Assembly (NCBI GenBank): GCA_949879795.1
Contig: CATLBR010000012.1
Coordinates: forward strand, 1-64,000
Length of the DNA: 64,000 bases
Direction of reading: 5' to 3'
Origin: an uncultured Hungatella sp.
GTDB taxonomy: Bacteria > Bacillota > Clostridia > Lachnospirales > Lachnospiraceae
Every line of letters starts with the position of its first letter. The stretch's first letter is position 1. Under the pieces are notes generated by a model. The model was not told the DNA's origin and made no database searches. It saw only the letters and a program-made list of their open reading frames with translations. A program made the position numbers and the translations under genes. This document shows positions 17,312 to 26,224 of this stretch, one piece after another.

Positions 17312-18484
17312 ATGAATCGTTTATTGTTTGAGGGACGTTCTCTTGTGGGAATTGTATCGTCGGTTATCCGTCAAGATGATCGAAAAGTCTCGTTTAACCG
17401 TCTTGACTGGGAGAGAATGTATCGCCTGTCAGATTACCACAAGGTGGCAAATATTGTATATCTTGGACTTCTGGGTTACAGAGAAACGGTGCCGGATAAA
17501 TGGCGGGACCGTTTCTTTAAGCGCTATCAGGAGTCTTTGCAGTTTGGGGAGCACTGTGAGGAGTCATTTCAGGAGGTGCTCACATGGCTGGATATGAGAA
17601 AGATTTCCTGTACGATTCTCACTTCCGAGTCGGTTCGAAGCCTGTACAAACTTTCCGAGACGGCAGATATGGGACCTGTTCAGATATTTATGGACGAAGA
17701 AAAATATTATCTGGCAAAAGGATATCTGGTGGATCTGGGCTATGAGACAGATGAGACTTACAGCGGGTTTGGGGAGAGGATGAAAAAAGTTTCCAGCATC
17801 CCCATCACCCTGTATCACAAACTTCCTTTCAGAACTTCCAAATACACCAAAAATATGGTAAAGATACTGGAGTCGGCGCAGATCAAGGAGCCCTACGAGA
17901 ACATATGGATGCTTTCTCCTGACAGCGAGTTTCTATACCGCATGGCAGGAGCCGCATATCGGTATGTCACTGACGAGCTGACCGTCCGGGAGGTATTGGA
18001 GCTTGTTCTGTGCCATAGAGCCTGGAAAGAGGAAATCGACGAAGATTTTCTGTGGAAGAGACTGGCGGAATTCAAGGTTGACGGCCTGGCGGAGAAGATA
18101 CTGGAATTGGCCTATATGTGGTTTGGGGAGAAGGGAGATACCTTTCTCATAAGCAGGGCTGACGACACCATTGTCTATGATATATTGGAAGAGAGACTTC
18201 TGAGCAGGGGAATCGCCAACCGCGAAAATGACGAACAGGCCTTGAAACTGCAGAGCCTTGTGGACAAGGAGATCGAGAAGGAGAAGAAGGCAGAAGGGAA
18301 GGATATCAAGCGGGAGAAAAGAGATCAGCGTTATGCCGAGATGAAACGGAAAATGAGTTGGATCTTTCCTGACTATCATTATATGTCTTCTATATATCCG
18401 GTGCTGGAGAAAGTTCCGGTGCTGCTGCCGCTGTACTGGGTGATCAGAGGACTCAGGCTGCTGTGGAGAAGTATAAGAGGCTGA
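17312..18484 (+). CDS. Nucleotidyltransferase-fold protein, PF14907-like, probably degenerate
   Basis: 390 aa with the layout of the 'uncharacterised nucleotidyltransferase' family (NTP_transf_5): an N-terminal helical part, then a segment where members have DIDLLV-type residues and 'A..YLVDLGY'. Here it reads ADMGPVQIFMDEEKYYLAKGY (DNA about 17662-17724), so the usual catalytic Asp pair is not evident. The C-terminus (about 310-390) is basic and ends in a hydrophobic stretch (PVLEKVPVLLPLYWVIRGLRLLW). It is the last gene of the fliD-fliS operon. Related proteins occur in polysaccharide and glycosylation loci; a role in flagellin modification is inference. Confidence 0.6.
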   Translation: MNRLLFEGRSLVGIVSSVIRQDDRKVSFNRLDWERMYRLSDYHKVANIVYLGLLGYRETVPDKWRDRFFKRYQESLQFGEHCEESFQEVLTWLDMRKISCTILTSESVRSLYKLSETADMGPVQIFMDEEKYYLAKGYLVDLGYETDETYSGFGERMKKVSSIPITLYHKLPFRTSKYTKNMVKILESAQIKEPYENIWMLSPDSEFLYRMAGAAYRYVTDELTVREVLELVLCHRAWKEEIDEDFLWKRLAEFKVDGLAEKILELAYMWFGEKGDTFLISRADDTIVYDILEERLLSRGIANRENDEQALKLQSLVDKEIEKEKKAEGKDIKREKRDQRYAEMKRKMSWIFPDYHYMSSIYPVLEKVPVLLPLYWVIRGLRLLWRSIRG

Positions 18485-18501
18485 TAATTGAAAAGAGAAC
18501 G

Positions 18502-18531
18502 ATAATAGGGGAGTCGGAACTCCCCTATTAT
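18502..18531. terminator. Bidirectional terminator between the fliD and flgM operons
   Basis: Perfect 13-bp inverted repeat ATAATAGGGGAGT / ACTCCCCTATTAT with a 4-base CGGA loop, between the convergent nucleotidyltransferase-fold gene and csrA. The AT-rich stem base and flanks allow function in both directions. Confidence 0.85.
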
Positions 18532-18541
18532 AATTTCAATT

Positions 18542-18796
18542 CTATACTGAATCACCGTCTGTCTTAGGTTTGTTAGTGTGAAGCAGAGACTGAAGTTTCC
18601 ACACAGAACTGATATCAAGTGTAAGCGCCATCTTATTGGTCTGCTCTGCCTCGGATAGTTCCTCCCTGAGAATGGAAATCTGCTTCGGGGCGTCGATAGC
18701 CAGACGGACACCGTCTGACGCGCAGTCGATGATCGTGATGCGGATATTTTCTCCGATCAGAAGACTTTCATTTTTTTTGCGTCGAAGAATCAACAT
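18542..18796 (-). CDS. csrA: Carbon storage/flagellin translation regulator CsrA
   Basis: 84-aa RNA-binding regulator. N-terminus MLILRRKKNESLLIGENIRITII matches CsrA. The canonical C-terminal RNA-binding motif is approximated by VRLAIDAPKQISILREEL. In Bacillus CsrA represses flagellin translation by binding GGA motifs in the hag leader and is antagonised by FliW. It overlaps fliW by 7 bases. The C-terminal extension (about 20 residues) is longer than in E. coli CsrA, as in other Gram-positive members. Confidence 0.95.
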   Translation of the reverse strand: MLILRRKKNESLLIGENIRITIIDCASDGVRLAIDAPKQISILREELSEAEQTNKMALTLDISSVWKLQSLLHTNKPKTDGDSV

Positions 18797-19275
18797 ATCT
18801 CATCACTCCCGTCAGAATCACTGGTTGAACCGGTTACAGATGGAAAAGAACCCAGCTTATGAACATATTCATAAGGAGTATTTTCCAGAATTATCTGAAT
18901 ACCATGCCGTGTCTGAGGATTGATTGCCAGAGGACATTTCAGATTCACTGTATTTTCCAGATAATCGTTCCGTACAACACAAATCGTATAATAAGAAAGT
19001 TCTCCGCTGTCCGTGACCTGCAGGCAGGCAAGCTCCTCCGGAGTCAGCACAGGGGAATAGTCGGGGCAGAGGAAGAATGGGTTGATCAGGACAAACACGA
19101 CATTGGGATCTTCCACTGACAGCATCAAAAGTATGGAATCGTCGTCACCTTCCCCTTCGTTGAGACGCAGAAGAAGGTAACGGGTTAACTTTGGAAAACC
19201 GAAGAGTCCGTCGGCAAAAATAATGAGATCCTCCGGTGAATACTCCACTGTACCATAATCTGTCTGTATCGTCAT
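18790..19275 (-). CDS. fliW: Flagellar assembly factor FliW
   Basis: 161-aa protein that binds flagellin and CsrA, linking filament assembly to flagellin translation. The family pattern is visible in LIIFADGLFGFPKLTRYLLL, then LSVEDPNVVFVLINPFFLCPDY and the C-terminal VNLKCPLAINPQTRHGIQIIL. The start is placed at the ATG at 19275; an in-frame GTG twelve bases upstream overlaps the AGGAG site and is unlikely. The C-terminal tail is Ser/Asp-rich. Confidence 0.95.
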   Translation of the reverse strand: MTIQTDYGTVEYSPEDLIIFADGLFGFPKLTRYLLLRLNEGEGDDDSILLMLSVEDPNVVFVLINPFFLCPDYSPVLTPEELACLQVTDSGELSYYTICVVRNDYLENTVNLKCPLAINPQTRHGIQIILENTPYEYVHKLGSFPSVTGSTSDSDGSDEIC

Positions 19276-19289
19276 ATAAATAAACACTC

Positions 19290-19895
19290 CTATGTGGCCA
19301 GATTGACATTTCCTCCTGAATCACCGTCTCTGGGAGGAACGTAATTAAAATCACCTAGATACTCTACATGCACCGAAGGCCGCTGAGTGATGATAGTCAT
19401 GACCATGGGCGGGAGATAGGTCAACTCTCCCTTGGCTACTCTCATCTCAAAAGCACCTTTCTGAGCTGTGTAGGAAGTACTCGTCTCTACAGAAACATCC
19501 TGAACCGGAGCGGGGGCAGGACTGCTGACAGGTACTGCAGGAGCAGAAGCTGAGGAAGCTGCCGACACGCCGTCCGAAACTACAGATTCGGAAGAAGGCA
19601 CAGACGATTTGATCTGTGGCTGAGCCTGCGGCTGTGGCTGGCGCGCCACAACTTTCTGGGCAGCAGATCCTTCCGGAACCTGAGAGGAAACACTCTTCTT
19701 GGAAAAAGTATGGTTGATTCTCTTGATATCCTCGACAGAGATGCCTCCCTGCCCTGCAGAGTTGCGCATCGACATCTGACGGGCAACGGCTTTTCTTCTC
19801 TCCATATCCACATTCTGAGAACTTACCAACCGGGCATTCTGTGAAAAGCGTACCATACGCAAAGGTTCGGATGTAATTTTGATAAGCTGTTCCAT
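19290..19895 (-). CDS. YviE/DUF6470-like flagellar-locus protein
   Basis: 201 aa. The N-terminus (MEQLIKITSEPLRMVRFSQNA) and C-terminus (GELTYLPPMVMTIITQRP, then HVEYLGDFNYVPP) match what is remembered of DUF6470/YviE proteins. The middle is Ser/Pro/Ala/Val-rich and low in complexity. The position between flgL and fliW is exactly that of yviE in Bacillus. ATG at 19895 has an AAAGGAGGT site six bases upstream. Function of the family is not established. Confidence 0.65.
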   Translation of the reverse strand: MEQLIKITSEPLRMVRFSQNARLVSSQNVDMERRKAVARQMSMRNSAGQGGISVEDIKRINHTFSKKSVSSQVPEGSAAQKVVARQPQPQAQPQIKSSVPSSESVVSDGVSAASSASAPAVPVSSPAPAPVQDVSVETSTSYTAQKGAFEMRVAKGELTYLPPMVMTIITQRPSVHVEYLGDFNYVPPRDGDSGGNVNLAT

Positions 19896-19930
19896 ACTCA
19901 AACCTCCTTTCTATAACATTATAGCATATA

Positions 19931-21133
19931 TCAACCCATAAAATCAAACAGAGAAGAACTCATAAGTCTCGAACCTACCTGAAGTGCGGCATTGTAAGCG
20001 TAATTGTTGTTGTACATTTCCATGATGGACTCGTAGGGGTCGGCTCCCAGCTTTTCTTTGTACTGTATCTTGAGGGAGTCCATCAATTGGCCAAGTCGTT
20101 CATCCATGTTGTCGATGAGGCGGTACTTGTTGCCCAGGTCTGCGTAGAAGCTGCTGAGGGAGTGCTCGGTGACAGTCATGTCGGTGATGGTGTCGCCGAG
20201 AACCTTGCTCATCTCGCCTCTGTCGGTTTTGCCGCTGTCCAAATACTCACTGATAGCCAGAACAGAGCGGCCGATGAGGGCTAAGGGACCGTTGTTGAGG
20301 TGATCCATGACGTCGCCGTCGGAATCCGCCGCGTTGGCAGTGCCGTCACCGGCCGTCTCTTTCCAGTTCCGGATCGCGTCGGATGTAACGCCGGTCAAAA
20401 CATTCATACCGCCGGTATAGGTATCCAGTAAAGTCGATTTGTCTTGTATAGAACCATATCCGATATCGACACGTCCCTGTTCCTTCATGGCTTTTACCAA
20501 CTGTTCTGTGGTGCCCAGAGGATTGCCGGAGGAATCGTTACCACCCAGTAATGTAAATCCATAAGAACCGTCCGCCTGTTTACTTAACTGCATCTGAAAT
20601 TCTGTGGGTGTTTCTTCGTCAGAGAATTTATGCCGATAGGTTAATGTCAGGCCTATTAACCGATTCTGATCCTGTGGGTCGTAATCTTCACTGAGTGAAA
20701 ACGGGGGTGTTGAGACATCATTGCCGCCGTAGACGTAAAAGTTCTCATACTGTGTGTTCAGAGAGTTGACAACCTCGTGTGCCTTCTGAAGCAGGGCGGA
20801 TTTTGTAGTGTCAAGAGCTGTGTCGGTCGTGGTGGCCGTGTTGGCATACTGGACATGATTCTTCGCCTCGGAGAGGAGTGTCTGGATATTTCTTACACCT
20901 AACTCCTGCTGGTAGATGCGGTTCTGAACATCTTTTAAAAGAGTCTTTTTAGTCTCCGCGTCCTGGAACCGATTATCGATCCGCTTGCCCTCATAGTAGG
21001 CGAGCGGGCTTTCAGCAGCATTCTCATACTGCTCGCCGCTGGAGACCTTGTTCATGCTTCTGTTCAGGGACAGATGAACGGAGTTCACGGAAGCGGTGAA
21101 ATTTCTATAGGTTGACGCATTGGTTACACGCAT
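19931..21133 (-). CDS. flgL: Hook-filament junction protein FlgL
   Basis: Hook-associated protein 3 (400 aa), joining hook and filament. It has the flagellin-like N-terminal coiled coil with MNKVSSGEQYENAAESPLAYYEGKRIDNR and a C-terminal helix ending LQVGSRLMSSSLFDFMG. The central domain is variable. It lies 40 bases after flgK, the usual flgK-flgL order. Confidence 0.93.
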   Translation of the reverse strand: MRVTNASTYRNFTASVNSVHLSLNRSMNKVSSGEQYENAAESPLAYYEGKRIDNRFQDAETKKTLLKDVQNRIYQQELGVRNIQTLLSEAKNHVQYANTATTTDTALDTTKSALLQKAHEVVNSLNTQYENFYVYGGNDVSTPPFSLSEDYDPQDQNRLIGLTLTYRHKFSDEETPTEFQMQLSKQADGSYGFTLLGGNDSSGNPLGTTEQLVKAMKEQGRVDIGYGSIQDKSTLLDTYTGGMNVLTGVTSDAIRNWKETAGDGTANAADSDGDVMDHLNNGPLALIGRSVLAISEYLDSGKTDRGEMSKVLGDTITDMTVTEHSLSSFYADLGNKYRLIDNMDERLGQLMDSLKIQYKEKLGADPYESIMEMYNNNYAYNAALQVGSRLMSSSLFDFMG

Positions 21134-21173
21134 GTAAAAATACCTCCATGTATAAGTATATGTTAACCGGCCG

Positions 21174-23015
21174 TTATCTTCCTACAAGACCGGTGCCGTT
21201 GATCAAAGTGTTCAGCGCCTCATCCAGTGTGGTCATAAGACGGGAGGCTGCGCTGTAGGCCGACATGTACATCATCATGTTGGATGCCTCTTCATCCAGA
21301 CTGACACCGGATACGGAATCACGGGAATTCTGAATACCGTTGAGTACCGTCACATTGTTCTTCAGAACAACCTTATTGCTGTAGGAGTCGTTGGCAAGGA
21401 CGGTGGAAACATGGGTCATAAAGTTGGCAAATGAGTTGTTATCCAGATCTACATCGGTTGAGGTCGGTTTCCAGACCACAACACCGTTGCTGTCCGTAAA
21501 GCCGGAGAGATATGGATAAGTGGCCTCCATAGCTTCTTTCATAAGCAAAACAGTGTCTCCAGCGTTAGGACCTTTGGAACTTATATGGACGTCTCCGCTG
21601 ATCCATTCCCTGCTGATGCCGATGTTGGCAGCTGTAATATTATCTGTATTGGCAGGATACTTATCAGCCAGATCTTTGTTAATAAGCAAATTCTGAGGCT
21701 TACCGTTGTTGACAGCATCCTGTTCATAAACGTTGTTCAGCGTGTTCATAACCTTGGCAAAAGCGTTCGCCAGACAGTCCAGCTCATCCATATAATAATC
21801 ATAACCCTTGACATCGTTAAGGTTGGCGGTCGTTCCGTCTTTCCACAGCATGTCAAGTCCTGCCTGGATAGAACCGTCTGTAAAATAGTTGGATATGCTG
21901 CCGGCGGCTCCGGGCTGCAGAGGTCTGGCAGGTTTAGTAACTTCAAAAAGAACTTCATCTGCCGTTCTGCCTGCATCTTTTGTGCCATCGGAATTGAGGT
22001 AATAAAAATTCAGGCTGACCTGGCCGGGATCAAGCTCGCCGCTCAAGATCTTGGCGCCGTCGGGAATCTCTATCTTCATATGATTCTCTTCCCCGATGCC
22101 TTCCGTGCCGTTGATAAGATCAAGAGTCTGCCGCTTGCCGTCTTTATCAATATATTCTGCTTTCACATACAGATCATCCGGCCAGTCCTTCTTCGCGATA
22201 GGCCGCCCGGCGCTGTCCAGATGGTAAATCTCGGATAAATCTTCATCGCGCGTAGTATCTTCCGTGCCGTTTTTAATCCCGTCATGTTCCGCGTCTTTCT
22301 TGTAGGTAACCTGAATGGGAATATAACTTGACAGCTCATCCAGCAGCACGTTCCGCTCATCCATCAACTCCAGGCTGGGCTGTCCGTGGATCTGGTTCTG
22401 CTTGATCTGACGGTTCAGAGAGCCGATCTGCTGGAGCATATCGTTCACCCTCTGAATGGCACCCTGCTCGCTGGTGCCGGTTCCGTCCAGACGGTTGTAC
22501 TCCTCCATCTTGGCCTGCTCGATATCCCTGGCACTCTGATTCAGCAGGTTGGTCAGGGACTGCATCCTGGTGCGCAGCTCCGCCTCGTAGATGGGGTCGT
22601 TGACCTTGCCCAGATCATGCATGTTAGTCAGGGTGGACTGGATGTCGTCAAAAGCCTTGCTGATGCCGGTTATGTGGGATTCATCCAAAAACGTGGCAAG
22701 CCGGTCCAAGGAGACCTGCATGGCATCGGAATATCCCGACTTCTGCATCTGGTTCCTGTACTGAGCATCCAGAAACGGGTCACGGATCTGAGTTACAGTG
22801 TCCATAGACACGCCGAATCCCACGGAGATCTCCGAACCGTTCATGTAGTGGGAGATGGGATGAGTGTAGTTCAGGCTGGATACCTGAAGCTGCTGTCTGG
22901 TATAGCCGGTGGTATTCATGTTGGCCAGGTTCTGCCCTGTGATGTCAAGCCGCTTCTGGTTGGCCTGCATGGCAGAGAGAGCGGTACTGAAACCGGCAAA
23001 GGTTGCTCTAACCAT
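21174..23015 (-). CDS. flgK: Hook-filament junction protein FlgK
   Basis: Hook-associated protein 1 (613 aa). N-terminal motif TFAGFSTALSAMQANQKRLDITGQNLANMNTTGYTR and C-terminal SGVSLDEEASNMMMYMSAYSAASRLMTTLDEALNTLIN are diagnostic. The start is placed at the ATG at 23015 with GGAGG eight bases upstream; an in-frame TTG further upstream precedes the ribosome site. It follows flgN, whose product is its export chaperone in other species. Confidence 0.95.
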   Translation of the reverse strand: MVRATFAGFSTALSAMQANQKRLDITGQNLANMNTTGYTRQQLQVSSLNYTHPISHYMNGSEISVGFGVSMDTVTQIRDPFLDAQYRNQMQKSGYSDAMQVSLDRLATFLDESHITGISKAFDDIQSTLTNMHDLGKVNDPIYEAELRTRMQSLTNLLNQSARDIEQAKMEEYNRLDGTGTSEQGAIQRVNDMLQQIGSLNRQIKQNQIHGQPSLELMDERNVLLDELSSYIPIQVTYKKDAEHDGIKNGTEDTTRDEDLSEIYHLDSAGRPIAKKDWPDDLYVKAEYIDKDGKRQTLDLINGTEGIGEENHMKIEIPDGAKILSGELDPGQVSLNFYYLNSDGTKDAGRTADEVLFEVTKPARPLQPGAAGSISNYFTDGSIQAGLDMLWKDGTTANLNDVKGYDYYMDELDCLANAFAKVMNTLNNVYEQDAVNNGKPQNLLINKDLADKYPANTDNITAANIGISREWISGDVHISSKGPNAGDTVLLMKEAMEATYPYLSGFTDSNGVVVWKPTSTDVDLDNNSFANFMTHVSTVLANDSYSNKVVLKNNVTVLNGIQNSRDSVSGVSLDEEASNMMMYMSAYSAASRLMTTLDEALNTLINGTGLVGR

Positions 23016-23117
23016 ATGTGTATCCTCCAAAGTAATTCTTCAAAATTTGAGAAAATGTGTCTCTGTATCACAAATCATCAGCCCCGGGGGCTGACGACAG
23101 ATGTATCATGATGTATG

Positions 23118-23600
23118 TCAGACATAAGTGTCCCGCATCTTGAGATGAGGCGGGGTCTTGGTACCGACGCTGCCGGTGCTGTCGTAGGAACCTCCCTGCT
23201 GCCGTGCAATGGCAGTCTCGATCTCGTGGATCCGCACCTTGATGATCTGCTCCGACGATTTGCGGCAATCGCCCAGCCGTTTCAGCTGCCGTTCCAGATC
23301 GGTGAACAGGGGAGCCAGAACCTTCTTCTCGGAGGGATCCGCTTTCTCCAGTATCTGGCGGAACGTGAGGGAATCCCAGCCCAGCTCTCTGGCCTGACGG
23401 ATCCTGTGCTGTTCCAGGCCCCTGAGCTTCAGGATCTGAGCCTGTTCCTTTTGAATAATGCCGTCAAGAAGCTCGTGACGCTTCTGAGAGGCAGCCTGGG
23501 CTTTGTGATCCTCCACCTGGGCGATGCTGCCGGTCAGAACAGTCAGGTCTTTGATGACGGCAATAAAATTGTCCAATAGTTCTTGTCTGTTGTGATTCAT
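23118..23600 (-). CDS. flgN: Flagellar chaperone FlgN
   Basis: 160-aa helical, coiled-coil-rich protein of the FlgN family, export chaperone for FlgK and FlgL. The pattern LLDNFIAVIKDLTVLTGSIAQVEDHKAQA plus EKEQAQILKLRGLEQHRIR fits, and it lies between flgM and flgK as in Bacillus (YvyG). AAAGGAGC is seen upstream of the ATG. Confidence 0.85.
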   Translation of the reverse strand: MNHNRQELLDNFIAVIKDLTVLTGSIAQVEDHKAQAASQKRHELLDGIIQKEQAQILKLRGLEQHRIRQARELGWDSLTFRQILEKADPSEKKVLAPLFTDLERQLKRLGDCRKSSEQIIKVRIHEIETAIARQQGGSYDSTGSVGTKTPPHLKMRDTYV

Positions 23601-23646
23601 AAATCAACAGGCTCCTTTCTTACATCCATCCGGGGACAGCTATGTG

Positions 23647-23940
23647 TCAGCCCAGACCCAGCATCCGTCCGGCGATGCGCTGTGAATCCGGAACGTAGGA
23701 ACCCTCCGCGATTCTGTTCCCCAGTTCCTGGACCCGCTCCTGGCTGACATTCTTCAGCTGAGCAGATGTTCTGCGGGCCAGCATGCGGGCGAAGGTTTCA
23801 TCATCGTCTGCCGCAGATGTTCTGCGGATATTCACGGTATCATAATCGCCTCTGGCCTTTTGAAGCTGGGGGGCGCGTCTCGACTGTACTGGAACCGATG
23901 GACGATAAGAGGTGTTCATTGCCTGAAATGTAATGTTCAT
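23647..23940 (-). CDS. flgM: Anti-sigma-28 factor FlgM
   Basis: 97-aa anti-sigma factor that binds SigD until the hook is complete. C-terminal helices include SAQLKNVSQERVQELGNRIAEGSYVPDSQRIAGRML, where the YVPDSxxIAxRML ending is typical of FlgM. The start at 23940 has GGGAGGT five bases upstream; the longer reading frame upstream is not supported. First gene of the flgM-csrA operon, driven by a sigma-28-type promoter at 24004-24030. Confidence 0.92.
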   Translation of the reverse strand: MNITFQAMNTSYRPSVPVQSRRAPQLQKARGDYDTVNIRRTSAADDDETFARMLARRTSAQLKNVSQERVQELGNRIAEGSYVPDSQRIAGRMLGLG

Positions 23941-24003
23941 AGGTGACCTCCCTTCTGAAAAACTAGTGCACCTAAACATTGGCACACACTTCTATATAGT
24001 TAC

Positions 24004-24030
24004 CTATCGACACTTTTTAAACAAAGATAA
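24004..24030 (-). promoter_or_regulatory. Sigma-28-type promoter for the flgM-flgN-flgK-flgL-fliW-csrA operon
   Basis: Read on the minus strand: TTAT, 15 bases, GTCGATAG. It differs from GCCGATAA at two positions and lies about 64 bases before the flgM start. Confidence 0.7.
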
Positions 24031-24112
24031 GCGCAAGGGTCCGTGATTTTTTCAGAAAGCCGTAAAAATAAAGTAAATTTATTTCCCTTGTACAAAAAGG
24101 GAATTAATTGTA

Positions 24113-24139
24113 TAATAAAAACAGCAAACCCGCCGATAT
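24113..24139 (+). promoter_or_regulatory. Sigma-28-type promoter for the fliK-like operon, with a structured leader
   Basis: TAAT (24113-24116), 15 bases, GCCGATAT (24132-24139), a perfect Bacillus-type -10. It is divergent from the flgM promoter. The roughly 105-base leader that follows contains an ATGCCC/GGGCAT hairpin (about 24208-24223) and a TTGCCG/CGGCAA pairing (about 24157-24202). These may shape translation of the first gene; no known riboswitch pattern is recognised. Confidence 0.75.
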
Positions 24140-24252
24140 ATAAACAATATGTTGTTTTGCCGTCGGGCAACGGTCGGACGGCCACCCGGCAAGGGTATGA
24201 ATCACGGATGCCCGGATGGGCATATCTAAAGAAGTTGGGGGCTATATGATAT

Positions 24253-25869
24253 ATGGCTAATATATTGCAGGTGACCACACCGAATCTTAACGTAGATAAC
24301 AGAAACATGGTGAATCCCCAGGACCCGAAGCACGGCGTGGGGAACCCGGCGATTCACAATCCTGCGGATCCCACCCGAGTGGTGAGAAGCGACGGGCGGG
24401 ACGGAGAGCAGACCGGGAATACGGCCCAGGACGCGTTGTTTAATGTTATCAATTACGAGAGCAACTACGGTGCGTTTATCAAGGGCCTGGGTGAAGAAGG
24501 AGAACTGGCAGCGGTGTTGGAACGCCTGCTGTTTTCGGACATGGCGGCCATCAAAGACGCCGGGCAGACCGAGGTGGCGGCTCTGGTGGATAAGCTCATG
24601 ATGACCATGAAGGTGGATTCACCGGAAGATCTTCTGGCGTTTGTGGAGGGGCAGGGAGATCTGCAGGCCAAGTTTACAGGGGATTTTTTCGACAAATTGA
24701 GATCTATCCTGACCCAGAGTTCTTCTCAGGGACTCTGGGAGTCGGCGCTGCCTTTTCTGAAGGCTTACAACAACTATTCTTCAGGAGCCCACCTTTTACA
24801 GCAGATGGGTTCCCTTACGATGGATATTGAACAACTTTTACTGCGGTCTTACCAGGAAGAGTTCAGGGAGCTGTCCCAGTCTATGGACTGGCAGGCAGCC
24901 AACGGGAACACGGCCCAGAACGCCCAGGTCCTCAACAAGGTCCTGATTCCCTACCTGTCCAGATATATTTCCAGGACCCACGACTACGGCCCCATAAGGG
25001 AGGCCACCATGCACCTTGTCTTTCACGCTGCCAGATATCAGAACGGCGGTAAGGACAGGCTGATACAGCTTTTCGAGAATCTGGCAGGCAACAGAGATTT
25101 TATCAGGCTCTTTAAAGGGGAGGCCAGAGAGGAACTGGAGCGTCTGGCCGAGCAGTGGGAAGGGCAGGAAAGCATGGAAGAAAGCCGGAAGGCCGATGCG
25201 CCGGAAGGCGGGAGAGAAGGCCTGGAGGAGATTTTAAGAGGGGCGGGAGAAGGAAGAACGCCTCTGAAGGATGTTGGAGGGCCTCTGGGGCAGATGCTCA
25301 GAGAGGAACTGGAAGGACTTTTGAAGGCAGGGTCCGAGGAGGGAGCCAGACAGAAACCTCTGTCCGGGTTCGCGGAAGGGCTGTCCCAGCTGGTTTTAAA
25401 GGGAGCCAACGGCCAGGCCGGTCTGGAGAACGTTCAGCAGTTTTACACGATCATGAACGGCATGCTTCTCAACGAGAGTGTGTATATGCCGCTGCTTCAT
25501 TTTATTATTCCTTTCCAGTATGAAGACAAGAATGTGATGTCAGAGATGTGGATCGATCCGGATTCCAAGAGAGAGGACGACGGCAGAGGGCGGAAGGTCA
25601 AGATGTTTTTGAAGTTTGACATCCACAATGTGGGTAAGTTTGAACTGGTTATGACTCTGCAGGACCGTCAGGCGTCGGTACAGCTCTTTGTCCCGCCTCA
25701 CCTGGCAAAGGAGGATAAGAAGATTCAGACAGATGTGGCGGATATATTAAAAGGAAACGGTATCCGCTTCGGCCAGCTGATGGTGCGTCAGCGCCGCAGG
25801 GACAGGAGAGTGGACGAGATCTTCCCTGAGATACGGGAGAAGGAGAGAACGATCAATGTCAGAATTTGA
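24253..25869 (+). CDS. FliK-like protein (flagellar hook-length-control C-terminal domain)
   Basis: 538 aa without signal peptide or membrane segment. The N-terminal 30-60 residues are polar and low in complexity; the middle is helical with a Glu/Arg-rich stretch (about 300-345). The C-terminal region (about 430-530), MFLKFDIHNVGKFELVMTLQDRQASVQLFVPPHL, resembles the FliK C-terminal domain. It precedes an FlhB C-terminal paralogue by a 14-base overlap, matching the ylqG-ylqH pair of Bacillus. FliK talks to FlhB in hook-length control, so a FliK-like plus FlhB-like pair makes biochemical sense, but whether this is the main FliK is unknown. Confidence 0.7.
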   Translation: MANILQVTTPNLNVDNRNMVNPQDPKHGVGNPAIHNPADPTRVVRSDGRDGEQTGNTAQDALFNVINYESNYGAFIKGLGEEGELAAVLERLLFSDMAAIKDAGQTEVAALVDKLMMTMKVDSPEDLLAFVEGQGDLQAKFTGDFFDKLRSILTQSSSQGLWESALPFLKAYNNYSSGAHLLQQMGSLTMDIEQLLLRSYQEEFRELSQSMDWQAANGNTAQNAQVLNKVLIPYLSRYISRTHDYGPIREATMHLVFHAARYQNGGKDRLIQLFENLAGNRDFIRLFKGEAREELERLAEQWEGQESMEESRKADAPEGGREGLEEILRGAGEGRTPLKDVGGPLGQMLREELEGLLKAGSEEGARQKPLSGFAEGLSQLVLKGANGQAGLENVQQFYTIMNGMLLNESVYMPLLHFIIPFQYEDKNVMSEMWIDPDSKREDDGRGRKVKMFLKFDIHNVGKFELVMTLQDRQASVQLFVPPHLAKEDKKIQTDVADILKGNGIRFGQLMVRQRRRDRRVDEIFPEIREKERTINVRI

Positions 25870-26194
25870 TGAACTGATGCGGCAGAAAGCCGTGGCTTTA
25901 AAGTACAGTCCTGAGAGGAACGGCGCTCCGGTGATCGTGGCCTCAGGCATGGGATATATGGCGGAGAAGATCACGGAGACAGCCATGGAAGCAGGTGTGC
26001 CGGTCTATGAGGATGATTCCCTGGCGACACTTCTGACCCAGCTTCAGCTGGGGGCGGAGATCCCGAAAGAACTGTATCAGGCGATTGTTGATATCTATAT
26101 CTATTTTCTTGGGTACGTTCCTGGGGAGGGAGATACGCTGGAGAAAGGCTCGGAGGAGCAGGGAACAGAAGAATCGGCGGCGGGGAAGTCCTGA
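25856..26194 (+). CDS. FlhB C-terminal-domain paralogue (YlqH/FlhX type)
   Basis: 112-aa soluble protein similar to the part of FlhB after its autocleavage site: KAVALKYSPERNGAPVIVASGMGYMAEKI parallels VALKYDPEKNGAPVVLAKGQDYLALRI of the full-length FlhB in this window. The NPTH motif and all membrane helices are missing. In other bacteria such FlhX proteins can replace the cleaved FlhB C-domain. It overlaps the upstream gene by 14 bases, so translation is probably coupled. Confidence 0.9.
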   Translation: MSEFDELMRQKAVALKYSPERNGAPVIVASGMGYMAEKITETAMEAGVPVYEDDSLATLLTQLQLGAEIPKELYQAIVDIYIYFLGYVPGEGDTLEKGSEEQGTEESAAGKS

Positions 26195-26224
26195 GGCAGA
26201 TGATTTGACATAAGGAGATATGAC

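Noticed and set aside
24146-24252. Possible cyclic di-GMP riboswitch in the leader of the fliK-like gene
   Set aside because: The leader is structured, but the GEMM core (GACGCAAAGCC and partner stems) is not present.
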